Assembly: GCA_964458125.1 (NCBI GenBank)
Contig: CAYWHE010000030.1
Location: 1 to 26,922 of the forward strand
Reading direction: 5' to 3'
Length of the DNA: 26,922 nt
Source: CAYWHE01 sp964458125
Lineage (GTDB): Bacteria; Bacteroidota; Bacteroidia; AKYH767-A; OLB10
Shown here: in pieces, positions 6,985-15,460 of the stretch
How positions within the stretch are numbered: the first letter of the stretch is position 1
Layout: the number at the start of each line of letters is the position of its first letter
The notes under the pieces: model-generated
What the model saw: only the letters and a program-made list of their open reading frames with translations
Database searches by the model: none
What the model was told of the DNA's origin: nothing
Position numbers and translations under genes: made by a program

Positions 6985-9426
6985 TCAACTTCCGCAGGCT
7001 TCACATGCATCGGGATTGTCAAGACTGCATGACATTTCCGCCATGGCTGCCGAGAGGACATCGGCCTGGGCCATGGTGTTGGTGGCGGTAGTCTGCGCCT
7101 GAACGTATACTCCACTCGTTGCATGCGTGATCAGTTCGGAATTGGCGAGTGCCTCATCGCTGTATTTCTTTTCGACGGTTACCTGTATAGCATCGGCGGC
7201 GGATGTGCTGCGCAAATAATACATACCTGTTTTCAGGCCTTTCTCCCAGGCATAAAAGTGCATGGAGGTCAGTTTGGCGAAATTGGGATCTTTGATGAAC
7301 AGGTTTAATGACTGGCTCTGGCAGATAAAGGCTCCCCGGTCTGCGGCCATGTCGATGAGGGCCCGTTGCTTAATTTCCCATACGGTTTTGTAAAGGTCTT
7401 TGATTTCCTGCGGCAGTTCGGCAATGCTCTGGACGGAGCCTTTGGCGGCAACAATTTTATTTTTCAGGTCATTATTCCAGATGCCGAGTTTCACCAGGTC
7501 CACGAGCAGGTGTTTGTTCACCACGATGAATTCGCCTGAAAGCACCCTCCGGGTGTAAATATTGCTTGTATAGGGTTCAAAGCATTCATTGTTGCCCAGG
7601 ATCTGGGAGGTGGAAGCGGTGGGCATGGGCGCTATGAGGAGGGAATTGTAAATGCCGTATTGCCTGATTTCATCCCGCAGCACATCCCATTCCCAGCGGT
7701 CGGTTGGTTTGACGTTCCACATGTCAAACTGCAGGATGCCTTTTGAAACGGGAGAGCCTTCATAGGAGGAATAGGGCCCGTGGATTTTTGCCAGGTCCTT
7801 GCTGGCGGTCAGGGCTGCATAATATATGGTTTCATGGATCTCGCGGTTCAGCATGCGGGCCTCTTCCGATTCAAACGGGTATCGCATCAGGATAAAGGCA
7901 TCGGCAAGCCCCTGTATGCCAATACCAATAGGGCGGTGGCGCATGTTCGAGTTGCGTGCTTCTTCAACCGGGTAATAGTTGATGTCGATGATCTTGTTGA
8001 GATTCTTGGTCACCACGTAGGTGATTTCAAAAAGCCGCTGATGATCAAATTTTCCGTTCACCACGAAACGCGGAAGGGCAATGGAAGCCAGGTTGCATAC
8101 AGCTATTTCATCGGGAGCGGTGTACTCCACAATTTCCGTGCAGAGGTTGGAACTCTTGATGGTGCCGAGGTTCTTCTGGTTTGATTTTTCATTGCAGGCG
8201 TCCTTGTACAGCATGTAAGGGGTACCGGTTTCAATCTGGGATTCCAGGATGGCATACCAGAGTTCCCGGGCCGGAATGGTTTTACGCTGGCGGTTTTCTT
8301 TTTCATACTGCTCGTATTTCAGTTCGAATTCTGCACCGTAGCAATCGGCAAGTCCGGGCGCTTCATTGGGGCAGAACAGGCTCCAGTTACCTTCTTCCTT
8401 CACCCGTTTCATAAACAGGTCCGGAATCCACAGGGCATAAAAAAGATCCCGTGCACGGAGTTCTTCCTTGCCGTGATTTTTTTTCATCTCCAGGAATTCA
8501 AAGATGTCTGCATGCCAGGGTTCGATGTATATGGCAAAGGATCCTTTGCGTTTACCTCCGCCCTGGTCCACATAACGTGCCGTATCATTAAATACGCGCA
8601 GCATCGGCACAATGCCGTTGGAGGTGCCGTTGGTCCCCCGGATGTATGAACCGGTGGCGCGGATGTTATGAATGCTCAGGCCGATGCCGCCGGCGGACTG
8701 GGAAATGCGGGCGCAATGTTTCAGGGTATCATAAATGCCATCAATGCTGTCTTTTTTCATGGTAAGCAGGAAGCAGGAAGACAACTGTGGTTTGGGTGTT
8801 CCGGCATTGAAGAGGGTCGGGGTGGCATGCGTAAACCATCGTTCACTCATCAGGTTATACGTTTCAATCACGCTGTCGATATCCTCTTTATGGATGCCAA
8901 CGGCAACACGCATGATCATGTGTTGAGGCCTTTCCACCACGGCACCATTCAGTTTCAGCAGATAGGATTTCTCCAGGGTTTTGAATCCGAAATAATCATA
9001 ACCGAAATCACGGTCATAGATAATGGTGGAGTCGAGAAGGTCGGCATGGGCGGTAATCACTGCATATACATCCTCGGCAATCAGGGATGCCTGTTTGCCG
9101 GTTTTCGGATCTATATATTCATAGAGGTCCTTCATGGTTTCACTGAAGGACTTTTTCGTGTTTTTATGCAGGTTTGATATGGCGATACGGGAGGCCAGCA
9201 AGGCATAGTCGGGATGCCGCGTGGTGAGGGATGCAGCCGTTTCTGCAGCAAGGTTATCCAGCTGGCTGGTGGTGACCCCGTCAAATACGCCTTCAATGAC
9301 TTTCTGTGCAACCAGTATGGATTGCACATGTTCCGGGGACAGACCGTAGGAAAGTTTCTGAATACGGGCGGTAATTTTGTCAAATTTTACCGATTCCTTT
9401 TTACCGTCTCTTTTTATAACATACAT
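6985..9426 (-). CDS. nrdA: Class I ribonucleoside-diphosphate reductase large (alpha) subunit
   Basis: NrdA reduces ribonucleoside diphosphates to dNDPs, using the radical made by NrdB. The 813-residue protein has an N-terminal ATP-cone (about 1-92, YVIKRDGKKESVKFDK), which gives dATP/ATP overall-activity control, then the ten-stranded barrel. Visible catalytic residues are the redox pair C218 (SSCFLL) and C444 (AVCNLAS), the active-site triad N427, C429 and E431 (SSNLCTEIVE), the radical-transfer tyrosines Y736-Y737 (TGMYYLRS) and the C-terminal thiol shuttle C808/C811 (CEACGS). The numbering follows the eukaryotic R1 subunit almost residue for residue, so this is the eukaryote-like subclass. 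It lies downstream of nrdB on the same strand, across a 414-bp spacer. Confidence 0.97.
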   Translation of the reverse strand: MYVIKRDGKKESVKFDKITARIQKLSYGLSPEHVQSILVAQKVIEGVFDGVTTSQLDNLAAETAASLTTRHPDYALLASRIAISNLHKNTKKSFSETMKDLYEYIDPKTGKQASLIAEDVYAVITAHADLLDSTIIYDRDFGYDYFGFKTLEKSYLLKLNGAVVERPQHMIMRVAVGIHKEDIDSVIETYNLMSERWFTHATPTLFNAGTPKPQLSSCFLLTMKKDSIDGIYDTLKHCARISQSAGGIGLSIHNIRATGSYIRGTNGTSNGIVPMLRVFNDTARYVDQGGGKRKGSFAIYIEPWHADIFEFLEMKKNHGKEELRARDLFYALWIPDLFMKRVKEEGNWSLFCPNEAPGLADCYGAEFELKYEQYEKENRQRKTIPARELWYAILESQIETGTPYMLYKDACNEKSNQKNLGTIKSSNLCTEIVEYTAPDEIAVCNLASIALPRFVVNGKFDHQRLFEITYVVTKNLNKIIDINYYPVEEARNSNMRHRPIGIGIQGLADAFILMRYPFESEEARMLNREIHETIYYAALTASKDLAKIHGPYSSYEGSPVSKGILQFDMWNVKPTDRWEWDVLRDEIRQYGIYNSLLIAPMPTASTSQILGNNECFEPYTSNIYTRRVLSGEFIVVNKHLLVDLVKLGIWNNDLKNKIVAAKGSVQSIAELPQEIKDLYKTVWEIKQRALIDMAADRGAFICQSQSLNLFIKDPNFAKLTSMHFYAWEKGLKTGMYYLRSTSAADAIQVTVEKKYSDEALANSELITHATSGVYVQAQTTATNTMAQADVLSAAMAEMSCSLDNPDACEACGS

Positions 9427-9840
9427 CTTGAAATTGGTTTATAGGATGAATAACTTGATGAGAAAATGAGTTGTTTGTTCTGATATTATGGTGTACGCTG
9501 ATGCGGTTTGGTGATAAGCCCGTGATAATTTCACTTGCTTGGCACCGATCGAATCACGATCTTACTCTTTTATAAATCCTTACCTGCATGAAAGAATTTA
9601 CGGTCAATGGGGTTTAACGAATATACAGTCTGGTACCTGTAAACTGTAATCTAATGCTGAATTTCATACCGCCTTTTCTGTGGTAAAAACCGGGTGAAGC
9701 TGCAAATACCGGAAGAGGCCTGTCGTTATGTTATTCAGTGCGGTGGTCCGGGATAGATCCCCGGTGTGTCATCCGAAGCCCGCTACTGGCGGCTGGCATG
9801 TAGTGGTTCATGCGGATGATTGTTTAGGGTGTTCAGGCGG
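9427..9840 (-). other. Long structured spacer between nrdB and nrdA, possible regulatory RNA
   Basis: This 414-bp gap between two co-oriented genes of one enzyme holds no credible gene but many inverted repeats. One is an imperfect hairpin at 9510-9546 made of three 4-bp stems (GGTG/CACC, AAGC/GCTT, GTGA/TCAC) with 2x2 internal loops. It is followed directly by GATCG/CGATC (9547-9561). Others are TACAGT/ACTGTA (9624-9629 with 9643-9648) and CCGGG/CCCGG with a 7-nt loop (9748-9764). A possible compact three-way junction at 9769-9819 has a 7-bp closing helix TCATCCG/CGGATGA, with one arm at 9777-9794 and one at 9796-9813. I could not match it to a known riboswitch, tmRNA, RNase P RNA, tRNA or intron. 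The orientation is assumed from the flanking genes. Confidence 0.4.
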
Positions 9841-10800
9841 TCAAAAATCCTCATCAAACTTAATGGTCTGTTCTTCTTTATTGTTGTTTACGCCTGCTTT
9901 CTTGTATTCGGATACCCGTTTTTCAAAGAAATTGGTTTTTCCCTGTAAGGAAATCATTTCCATGAAATCAAACGGGTTAAGGGAGTGATATATTTTACCA
10001 TAGCCAAGTGAAATGAGCAGGCGGTCGGCCACAAACTCAATATACTGGCACATCAGTTTGGAATTCATACCGATCAGGGAAACGGGAAGGGCATCGCAAA
10101 CAAATTCATGTTCAATGGACACGGCATCACGGATAATGTTTTCCACCTGCTCGCGGCCCGGTTTTTCTTCCAGCATGCCGTACAACAGGCAGGCAAAATC
10201 ACAATGCATGCCCTCGTCACGGGAGATGAATTCATTGGATGTGCTCAGCCCGGGCATGAGTCCGCGTTTCTTGAGCCAGAAGATGGAGCAGAAACTGCCG
10301 GAAAAGAAAATCCCTTCCACGGCTGCAAAGGCTATGAGTCGCTCGGCAAAATTTCCGTTGGAAATCCAGCGAAGGGCCCATTCGGCTTTTTTCTTCACAC
10401 AGGGAACGGTTTCCATGGCATTGAACAGGTATTTTTTCTCCTGGCTGTCCTTTATATAGGTATCGATCAGCAGGGAGTACATTTCGGAATGAATATTCTC
10501 CATCATGATCTGGAAGCCATAAAAGCAACGGGCCTCCGGTAACTGCACCTCATTCATAAAATTTACGGCCAGATTTTCATTCACAATACCATCGCTGGCG
10601 GCAAAAAATGCCAGCACATGTTTCACAAAATGACGTTCACCATCCTTCATGTTATCCCAGTCTTTCTGGTCAGCCGATAAATCAATCTCCTCGGCCGTCC
10701 AGAAACTTTGTTCGGCCTTTTTATACATCTCCCAAATCTTATGGTATTTTATCGGGAAGAGTACGAATCGTTCTTTGTTTTCTTTTAAAAGTAACTCCAT
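9841..10800 (-). CDS. nrdB: Class I ribonucleoside-diphosphate reductase small (beta) subunit
   Basis: NrdB houses the dimetal-tyrosyl radical cofactor that starts nucleotide reduction in NrdA. In 319 residues the ligand set is intact: D70 (AASDGIV), E101 and H104 (ENIHSEMY), then the Glu of AAVEGIFF and the Glu and His of RDEGMHCDF. Y108, four residues after H104, is the position of the radical tyrosine, so this looks like a classical Ia/Ib-type radical site rather than a tyrosine-free class. W34 in FWTAEEIDL matches the electron-transfer tryptophan. The C-terminal tail TIKFDEDF resembles the FTLDADF tail with which eukaryotic R2 docks to R1. The start is ATG 10800. It is the first gene of the nrdB-nrdA pair; the AT-rich 280 bp upstream (10801-11080) should hold the promoter, but no clear TAnnTTTG box or NrdR-box pair was recognised there. 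Confidence 0.97.
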   Translation of the reverse strand: MELLLKENKERFVLFPIKYHKIWEMYKKAEQSFWTAEEIDLSADQKDWDNMKDGERHFVKHVLAFFAASDGIVNENLAVNFMNEVQLPEARCFYGFQIMMENIHSEMYSLLIDTYIKDSQEKKYLFNAMETVPCVKKKAEWALRWISNGNFAERLIAFAAVEGIFFSGSFCSIFWLKKRGLMPGLSTSNEFISRDEGMHCDFACLLYGMLEEKPGREQVENIIRDAVSIEHEFVCDALPVSLIGMNSKLMCQYIEFVADRLLISLGYGKIYHSLNPFDFMEMISLQGKTNFFEKRVSEYKKAGVNNNKEEQTIKFDEDF

Positions 10801-11080
10801 TTAGTCTGGTTTTTGGGGTTTGAAAATCTTATTATTAAGGGGTCGCTGTCCGGGAGGCCATAGTGCCCCTTTTCAGAAACCGGATTATTGTTATTTTGAT
10901 TGAAAATCAATGATATTAATTTTTGAAAATAATACCCTTGACCTGCATGCAAAACTGAAATAAAATTGGGAAGAAAAATAATCCTTTTTATAAACATCAC
11001 TTTGTATTTTTCAACAAAATGAGGGTTGAAAAAAAAGCGAAAATATAATTTTGATTTCCGGTAATTTGGATTAAGTATAG

Positions 11081-11671
11081 CTACCGGTCACTCCTGCCCT
11101 TGGCCTTGGAGACGGCACTGGCAGCAGCCTCCAGTTTTTCATACCAGGCTTCACCGTACTTGCGGATTAAAGCGTCCTTTAGAAATCGGTAAACAGGGAC
11201 TTTCAGCGATTTACCCAGACTGCAGGCAGGATCGCAGATTTCCCACTCATGGACATTTACGGCATCATAATCCTTAAAACAGGAAATCCTGACCGGGTAG
11301 AGGTGGCAGGAGATGGGTTTCCGGAAATCTGATTTCCCGGCCAGGAAGGCTTTTTCAATCCCGCAGGCCGCAATGCCATTCTCGAATACGGTGTAGGCAC
11401 ATTCTTTATCGCCTCCTACCAGTGGTGTGGTGATGTCCCCGTCCTTATCTTTCAGGTATAACCCGTACTTCTCCACCGCGGCAACCCCTGCCGGGGTGAG
11501 GAAAGGTTTGAACCGGGGGTAATTCCTTTCCAGGGCCCCGTATTCCTCAGGCGCAACAGGTGCTCCGGAATCGCCCTCCACGCAACAGGCGCCCTTGCAC
11601 CTGGAAAGGTCGCAGACAAATTTTTTTTTCACCAGGTCCTCACTGACCAGTGTATGATCAATCGCTATCAT
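11081..11671 (-). CDS. DUF3109 family cysteine-rich protein
   Basis: The 196-residue protein has the conserved cysteine pattern of DUF3109: C20, C25, C29 and C30 in FVCDLSRCKGACCVEGD, then ECAYTV, AACGIE, ISCHLYPVRISC and ICDPAC. The layout resembles YkgJ-type zinc/iron-chelating Cys clusters, so a metal or Fe-S site is plausible but unproven. There is no signal peptide or membrane segment, so it should be cytoplasmic. The family is common in Bacteroidota and has no assigned function. It starts only 4 bp after the stop of the SRPBCC gene at 11676, so the two are almost certainly translated from one mRNA. The C-terminus (AVSKAKGRSDR) is basic. Confidence 0.85.
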   Translation of the reverse strand: MIAIDHTLVSEDLVKKKFVCDLSRCKGACCVEGDSGAPVAPEEYGALERNYPRFKPFLTPAGVAAVEKYGLYLKDKDGDITTPLVGGDKECAYTVFENGIAACGIEKAFLAGKSDFRKPISCHLYPVRISCFKDYDAVNVHEWEICDPACSLGKSLKVPVYRFLKDALIRKYGEAWYEKLEAAASAVSKAKGRSDR

Positions 11672-11675
11672 GGTT

Positions 11676-12206
11676 TCATGCCGGAACCTGCCTTTGTTCC
11701 ATAATCAGTTTAAGGGTTTCATACATATCCTGGGATCGGTTCCGCAACCGGGAGCGGCCCAGGACTAACAGGGAACGACACCACAGGTTCTTTCCATGCA
11801 ATTCGGTGGCGGAGGTAATGATGGTGCCCTGCATCGATGGCGTAAATCGCACATCCAGTTCTCCTTCCAGGATATCCCGTTCAAACTTACAGGCCAGATG
11901 CCTGTCGGGTTCAAATACCGTCACGGATCCGGTGATTTCGAAATCCTTTCCGTCCTGTTTCATTATCAACTTCCATTTCGTTCCGGGCGCATTCATTTCA
12001 CCTTCCGGGAACTCCACACGGACCAGCCCGTTGATCCATTGCTTCATCACAGAGGTATCGGTAAACAGTCTGAAGGCTTCCCGGGCGGGAATGCCGGTGA
12101 TGATACTGTTCTGAAAACCGGTTTCTGAATTAAGAAGACCGGCGCCCGGGAACAATAACAGCAGGAACAGAATTCCGAAACCAAGAAATTGAACAATTCT
12201 CCTCAA
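11676..12206 (-). CDS. SRPBCC-superfamily (START/Bet v1-like) protein with N-terminal membrane anchor
   Basis: The 176-residue product begins with a hydrophobic segment (about 4-24, IVQFLGFGILFLLLLFPGAG), a signal peptide or anchor. An SRPBCC fold follows: GIPAREAFRLFTDTSVMKQWINGLVRVE (39-66), PGTKWKLIM, and long paired strands ending in a C-terminal helix (RNRSQDMYETLKLIMEQ). Such domains bind hydrophobic ligands in a cavity; no ligand can be inferred here. The reading frame starts at TTG 12206, because an in-frame TAG lies five codons upstream and no ATG exists before the domain; a rare start is therefore the best choice. A candidate promoter lies about 75-105 bp upstream. It is the first gene of a two-gene unit with the DUF3109 gene. 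Confidence 0.7.
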   Translation of the reverse strand: MRRIVQFLGFGILFLLLLFPGAGLLNSETGFQNSIITGIPAREAFRLFTDTSVMKQWINGLVRVEFPEGEMNAPGTKWKLIMKQDGKDFEITGSVTVFEPDRHLACKFERDILEGELDVRFTPSMQGTIITSATELHGKNLWCRSLLVLGRSRLRNRSQDMYETLKLIMEQRQVPA

Positions 12207-12245
12207 AGTGGCTAAGCGCTAAAGTGTAAAGGTTCCCAAATGTTC

Positions 12246-12271
12246 CAAACGGCTCTGTCGGTGCCCGTTTG
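12246..12271 (-). other. Hairpin in the presumed leader of the SRPBCC-DUF3109 unit
   Basis: A perfect 7-bp inverted repeat, CAAACGG (12246-12252) with CCGTTTG (12265-12271), encloses a 12-nt loop. It lies between the predicted transcription start and the TTG start codon of the SRPBCC gene. No T-run follows, so it is not an intrinsic terminator. A 7-bp stem of this kind can occur by chance. Confidence 0.25.
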
Positions 12272-12280
12272 ATTCACCGG

Positions 12281-12311
12281 CAAAGATAACTCTAAATTGA
12301 CCGCAAACCAA
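12281..12311 (-). promoter_or_regulatory. Candidate promoter of the SRPBCC-DUF3109 unit
   Basis: On the minus strand TTG (12311-12309), 20 bp, then TATCTTTG (12288-12281) fit the Bacteroidota -33/-7 consensus exactly. The predicted start near 12274 gives a leader of about 68 nt before the TTG start codon at 12206. Confidence 0.45.
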
Positions 12312-12473
12312 TTACGTAAACGCCCTGATCCTGCCTGTGAGCCGGTATGGTTTGAAAAGAACACTTCAAGTTTTCCTTCAGGTTGTTATTAATTATTTCA
12401 GGAATCCCTTTGCTTGCCCGGGAATAGGACGGGAAGAGGAATTCGACCTGAATAAATGTGGATCATGCTGCTC

Positions 12474-15176
12474 CTAATCAACAACCAGGCGTATCACCTC
12501 GTTGCCGGATGCGGTTTGTAACCTCAACAGGTATATGCCTTTGCAGAGGATACCTGCATCCAGAAGCATTTCATTGAGGCCGGAATGTCCTGTACCACGC
12601 ATCAGCTTCAGGATGCGGCCCGTCAGATCGGTCATCTGCAACGCATACGGTTCCTCCCTGTTCAGTAAAAAGGATAATGTGAACTGTTCGCGGGAAGGGT
12701 TTGGGGAGGCCGCAAGTAACAATTTGCCGGGTTCCGCCCACCTGTCCCGGCGGCAATTAAACACTACCGGAAGACTTTGATTACCTCCGGAACCACATGA
12801 GTTATTTCCTTTTACTTTAATCTGACCGGCTGTGGTTTTAAAATTTACGGTTACCAATGGGGAGGTCGTAATAAAAGTAGCCGTTACGGATGTGTTTATG
12901 CCATCTGAAAAACGGGATCCTGCCGGACCGGTCCAGGTATAGGATGTCGCACCGTATAAAGCCGGAATGGAGTAAGCAACACCCTGCTGATTCTGGCATA
13001 CAGTGGATGGCCCCGAAATGGAAACGGGGGCCTTAGGAACGGAGTTAATGGCAACGCTCCGAAAGGGACTGCTGTAGCAGGTGCTGACAGCCGTCACGCT
13101 TAACGTACCTGAAGAATAAGCAGGCGAAAAGTTGGCCCGGATGGAATCATTCCCCTGTCCACTGCTAATGGAGGCGTTGTTGGTATTGAAACTCCAGTTA
13201 TAGGAAAGGTCTTTGACACCGTTTACGGTATAACTGATATTTTGCTTGTTGCATACACCATACTGGGAACCGGAGATAAGGGATGGTTTCGCGGGAATGG
13301 AATCCATGCTGATGATTTTAGTTTGAATCAGTCCGGAACTGCATCCGTTGGTGGCAAAAACAGAAATTGTTCCGCCCAGACTGCCGGTGAGCACAGCGAT
13401 GGAATTACCCGTTGAGGAACCGGACCATCCTGCCGGCAAGGACCAGGTATAACCGGTAACTCCGGGCTGGGCACTCACGGAGTAAATACAGGAGGTGTTC
13501 GGGCAGATGGTTGCCGGGCCCTTGATAAATCCGGGTTTTGACGGAAACAGGGTTACCTGGACAGACCGTGTCCTCACCGTGCTGCTCCCGCAGGCATTAT
13601 TGGCAACCACCGAAATCATTCCTCCCCAGGTGCCGGGGTGTACGGTTATCGAATTTGAGGCAGAACTGCCAGTCCACCCATTGGGAAATGACCAGGTATA
13701 GCTGGTCGCATTGGGAACCGGTGAAACGGAATAGGTTTGTGCGGAACCAAAACAGGGGGAATTACTGCCGCTGATCAACCCGGGTTGAGCCGGCACCGGA
13801 CAATTATAAAACGGATTCGCCAAATTGCTGACGGTATATTTTTCAGACCGGATAAAACCGCCGTTTCCCCTTGGTATAAAAACCGAATACGTTCCCGGAC
13901 CGGTCACTTCCGTTTTATAAGTGGTATCGCCGGTGTTCCACTTGTAACTGCTGAGGCCGCTGTCAACGCTGAGGTAAACATGACCATTGGTTAATTCGCA
14001 GGAAATTACCGGCCGGTTGAGATTCCATGGCAGTAAAGGGTAGTTAAAGGCCCTGTAAGAAACACAGGAATCAATAAAAGAGACTTCCAGGATGGGATTT
14101 CCAGCGGGATCTATCGAGGTAAACACGATGTTGGGTCCGACAAAAAAGCCATAGCTGACGATGGAATTTCCATTTCCAAGTCTCTGAAAATTACCTCTTG
14201 AATCGCTGTAATGAGCGGAATCGCGTATATAACTCCACACCGGTGTGGCCGTCAGGTTTGTCTCATCCATCACATATTCCCTGGCTGTGGCGGGCTGAAA
14301 AGGTCCTCCGAACCCGTTATCCCAAATGGTCAGGTGCCCGTTGGCGATCCGCCTGCAATCATGCTGGGTTCTGAAAGGAACAGGGTCATTGATAAAGGCG
14401 AACTGATTTTTTTTGCCTCCCCATCTCCACAGGATGGCACTGTCGTTTTTGTTTATCTTGGTGATTTCATTGAAGTCCCGGGATGATAAAAGGATATTTC
14501 CATCGTAATCAAGTTCAAGCGCATTGCAATGTGTCCAGTCTACATTGCCGGGATTGAACATGTAATCTTCGTCCGATTCGTCAAATTTAAAATAACTGCT
14601 GGTATGCCATTCAAACGTCACGTTTTTATTCGCGTCCAGCTCCTGGATCACTCCGCATTTAACCGTAGCGGTATCATTTCCCCATAAGGTGTGGTGGTTA
14701 AAAAATTTGTAGGGACTGAGGTCCATCGTAATTTTTTCATTGGCAATAAACATGCAATGCCCGTTTGGCAGCAATTGAAATTCATGTCCGTCAAACTTGA
14801 GATCATTCTTGGGACGCACCGAGTCAATGACTGTAAAGGTGCTGTCCATGATATAAAACTGTTTGATATCCGAATAAGTCATCAGTCCGTTTGCCTGCAG
14901 TTTAAAATCCGTGGCCCGGACCCCGGCAGGAAAGGACCGGTAATAGATAACCTCACCAAATTTATCCAGAATCATATTCGCATCTTTGTTTCCTGTAACG
15001 GGCTGGCTTTTGAGTTTAGGCGCAATGAAATAATAACCCGAAGTTGCGGTAGAATCATAAACAGTGGCCGTGAAAGGCAGCCAGGTTTGGGCAATTGTGG
15101 CCTTGTAAAAAGTGAGCATAATAAATGGCAGGATGGTAACCTGCTTGTTCCAAAAAAACAACCTGCTATTTTTCAT
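12474..15176 (-). CDS. T9SS-secreted arylsulfotransferase (ASST)-like protein with PKD-like domains
   Basis: The 900-residue protein has a signal peptide (about 1-29, ending KATIAQ). The catalytic-type beta-propeller domain (about 40-390) carries the ASST pattern: DGHEFQLLPNGH (H131), DWTHCNALELDYDGNILLSS (H216, R233), AILWRWGG and RTQHDCRRIANG (H272). These plausibly match the conserved His, His, Arg and sulfated His of bacterial ASST, which moves sulfate from one phenolic ester to another phenol without PAPS. About four Ig/PKD-like repeats follow (near 460-545, 546-630, 631-715, 716-807), each with a 'TSYTWSFPNGW'-like strand. The C-terminus (822-900, AASPNPSREQFTL ... GIYLLRLQTASGNEVIRLVV) is a type A T9SS sorting domain. 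Location is therefore the cell surface or medium. Substrate unknown; residue matching is inference. Confidence 0.8.
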   Translation of the reverse strand: MKNSRLFFWNKQVTILPFIMLTFYKATIAQTWLPFTATVYDSTATSGYYFIAPKLKSQPVTGNKDANMILDKFGEVIYYRSFPAGVRATDFKLQANGLMTYSDIKQFYIMDSTFTVIDSVRPKNDLKFDGHEFQLLPNGHCMFIANEKITMDLSPYKFFNHHTLWGNDTATVKCGVIQELDANKNVTFEWHTSSYFKFDESDEDYMFNPGNVDWTHCNALELDYDGNILLSSRDFNEITKINKNDSAILWRWGGKKNQFAFINDPVPFRTQHDCRRIANGHLTIWDNGFGGPFQPATAREYVMDETNLTATPVWSYIRDSAHYSDSRGNFQRLGNGNSIVSYGFFVGPNIVFTSIDPAGNPILEVSFIDSCVSYRAFNYPLLPWNLNRPVISCELTNGHVYLSVDSGLSSYKWNTGDTTYKTEVTGPGTYSVFIPRGNGGFIRSEKYTVSNLANPFYNCPVPAQPGLISGSNSPCFGSAQTYSVSPVPNATSYTWSFPNGWTGSSASNSITVHPGTWGGMISVVANNACGSSTVRTRSVQVTLFPSKPGFIKGPATICPNTSCIYSVSAQPGVTGYTWSLPAGWSGSSTGNSIAVLTGSLGGTISVFATNGCSSGLIQTKIISMDSIPAKPSLISGSQYGVCNKQNISYTVNGVKDLSYNWSFNTNNASISSGQGNDSIRANFSPAYSSGTLSVTAVSTCYSSPFRSVAINSVPKAPVSISGPSTVCQNQQGVAYSIPALYGATSYTWTGPAGSRFSDGINTSVTATFITTSPLVTVNFKTTAGQIKVKGNNSCGSGGNQSLPVVFNCRRDRWAEPGKLLLAASPNPSREQFTLSFLLNREEPYALQMTDLTGRILKLMRGTGHSGLNEMLLDAGILCKGIYLLRLQTASGNEVIRLVVD

Positions 15177-15460
15177 CGAAGTTTGTATTTAAAGTAATAC
15201 AGGCAAATAGGAACAATCAGCGTACAAGATGCAATATAGGAATTAATATAATACCTGCAATACGTCATTGATCAGAAGGAAAAAACCGGGGCTTTATGTC
15301 TGGATCAATCCGGTGACGGAACCGGGGGATTTTTTTCGGTTGGGCCTGTGTGTGAAAACCCATTGGAGGAGGAAAAAGAATTACAATACCAGGGGGATCA
15401 AAGGATCCTGCCTCACCCGGAGTTTAAGTTATCCAGAAGGGTCAGGCAATACATCTGAAA

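Noticed and set aside
9540..9556. Possible sigma-54 promoter (TTGGCACC)
   Set aside because: A GG-containing -24-like element is present, but there is no GC-containing -12 element at the right spacing, and the strand is opposite to nrdA.
9427..9840. Cobalamin riboswitch, tmRNA, RNase P RNA, tRNA or group I/II intron in the nrd spacer
   Set aside because: Searched by eye for the B12 box and GCCACTG, tRNA T-loop GTTCGA pattern, tmRNA ends and intron core motifs on both strands; none was convincing.
9728..9988. 86-codon plus-strand frame across the nrdB 3' end and the spacer
   Set aside because: Half of it is antisense to nrdB and the rest covers the hairpins; no domain is seen.
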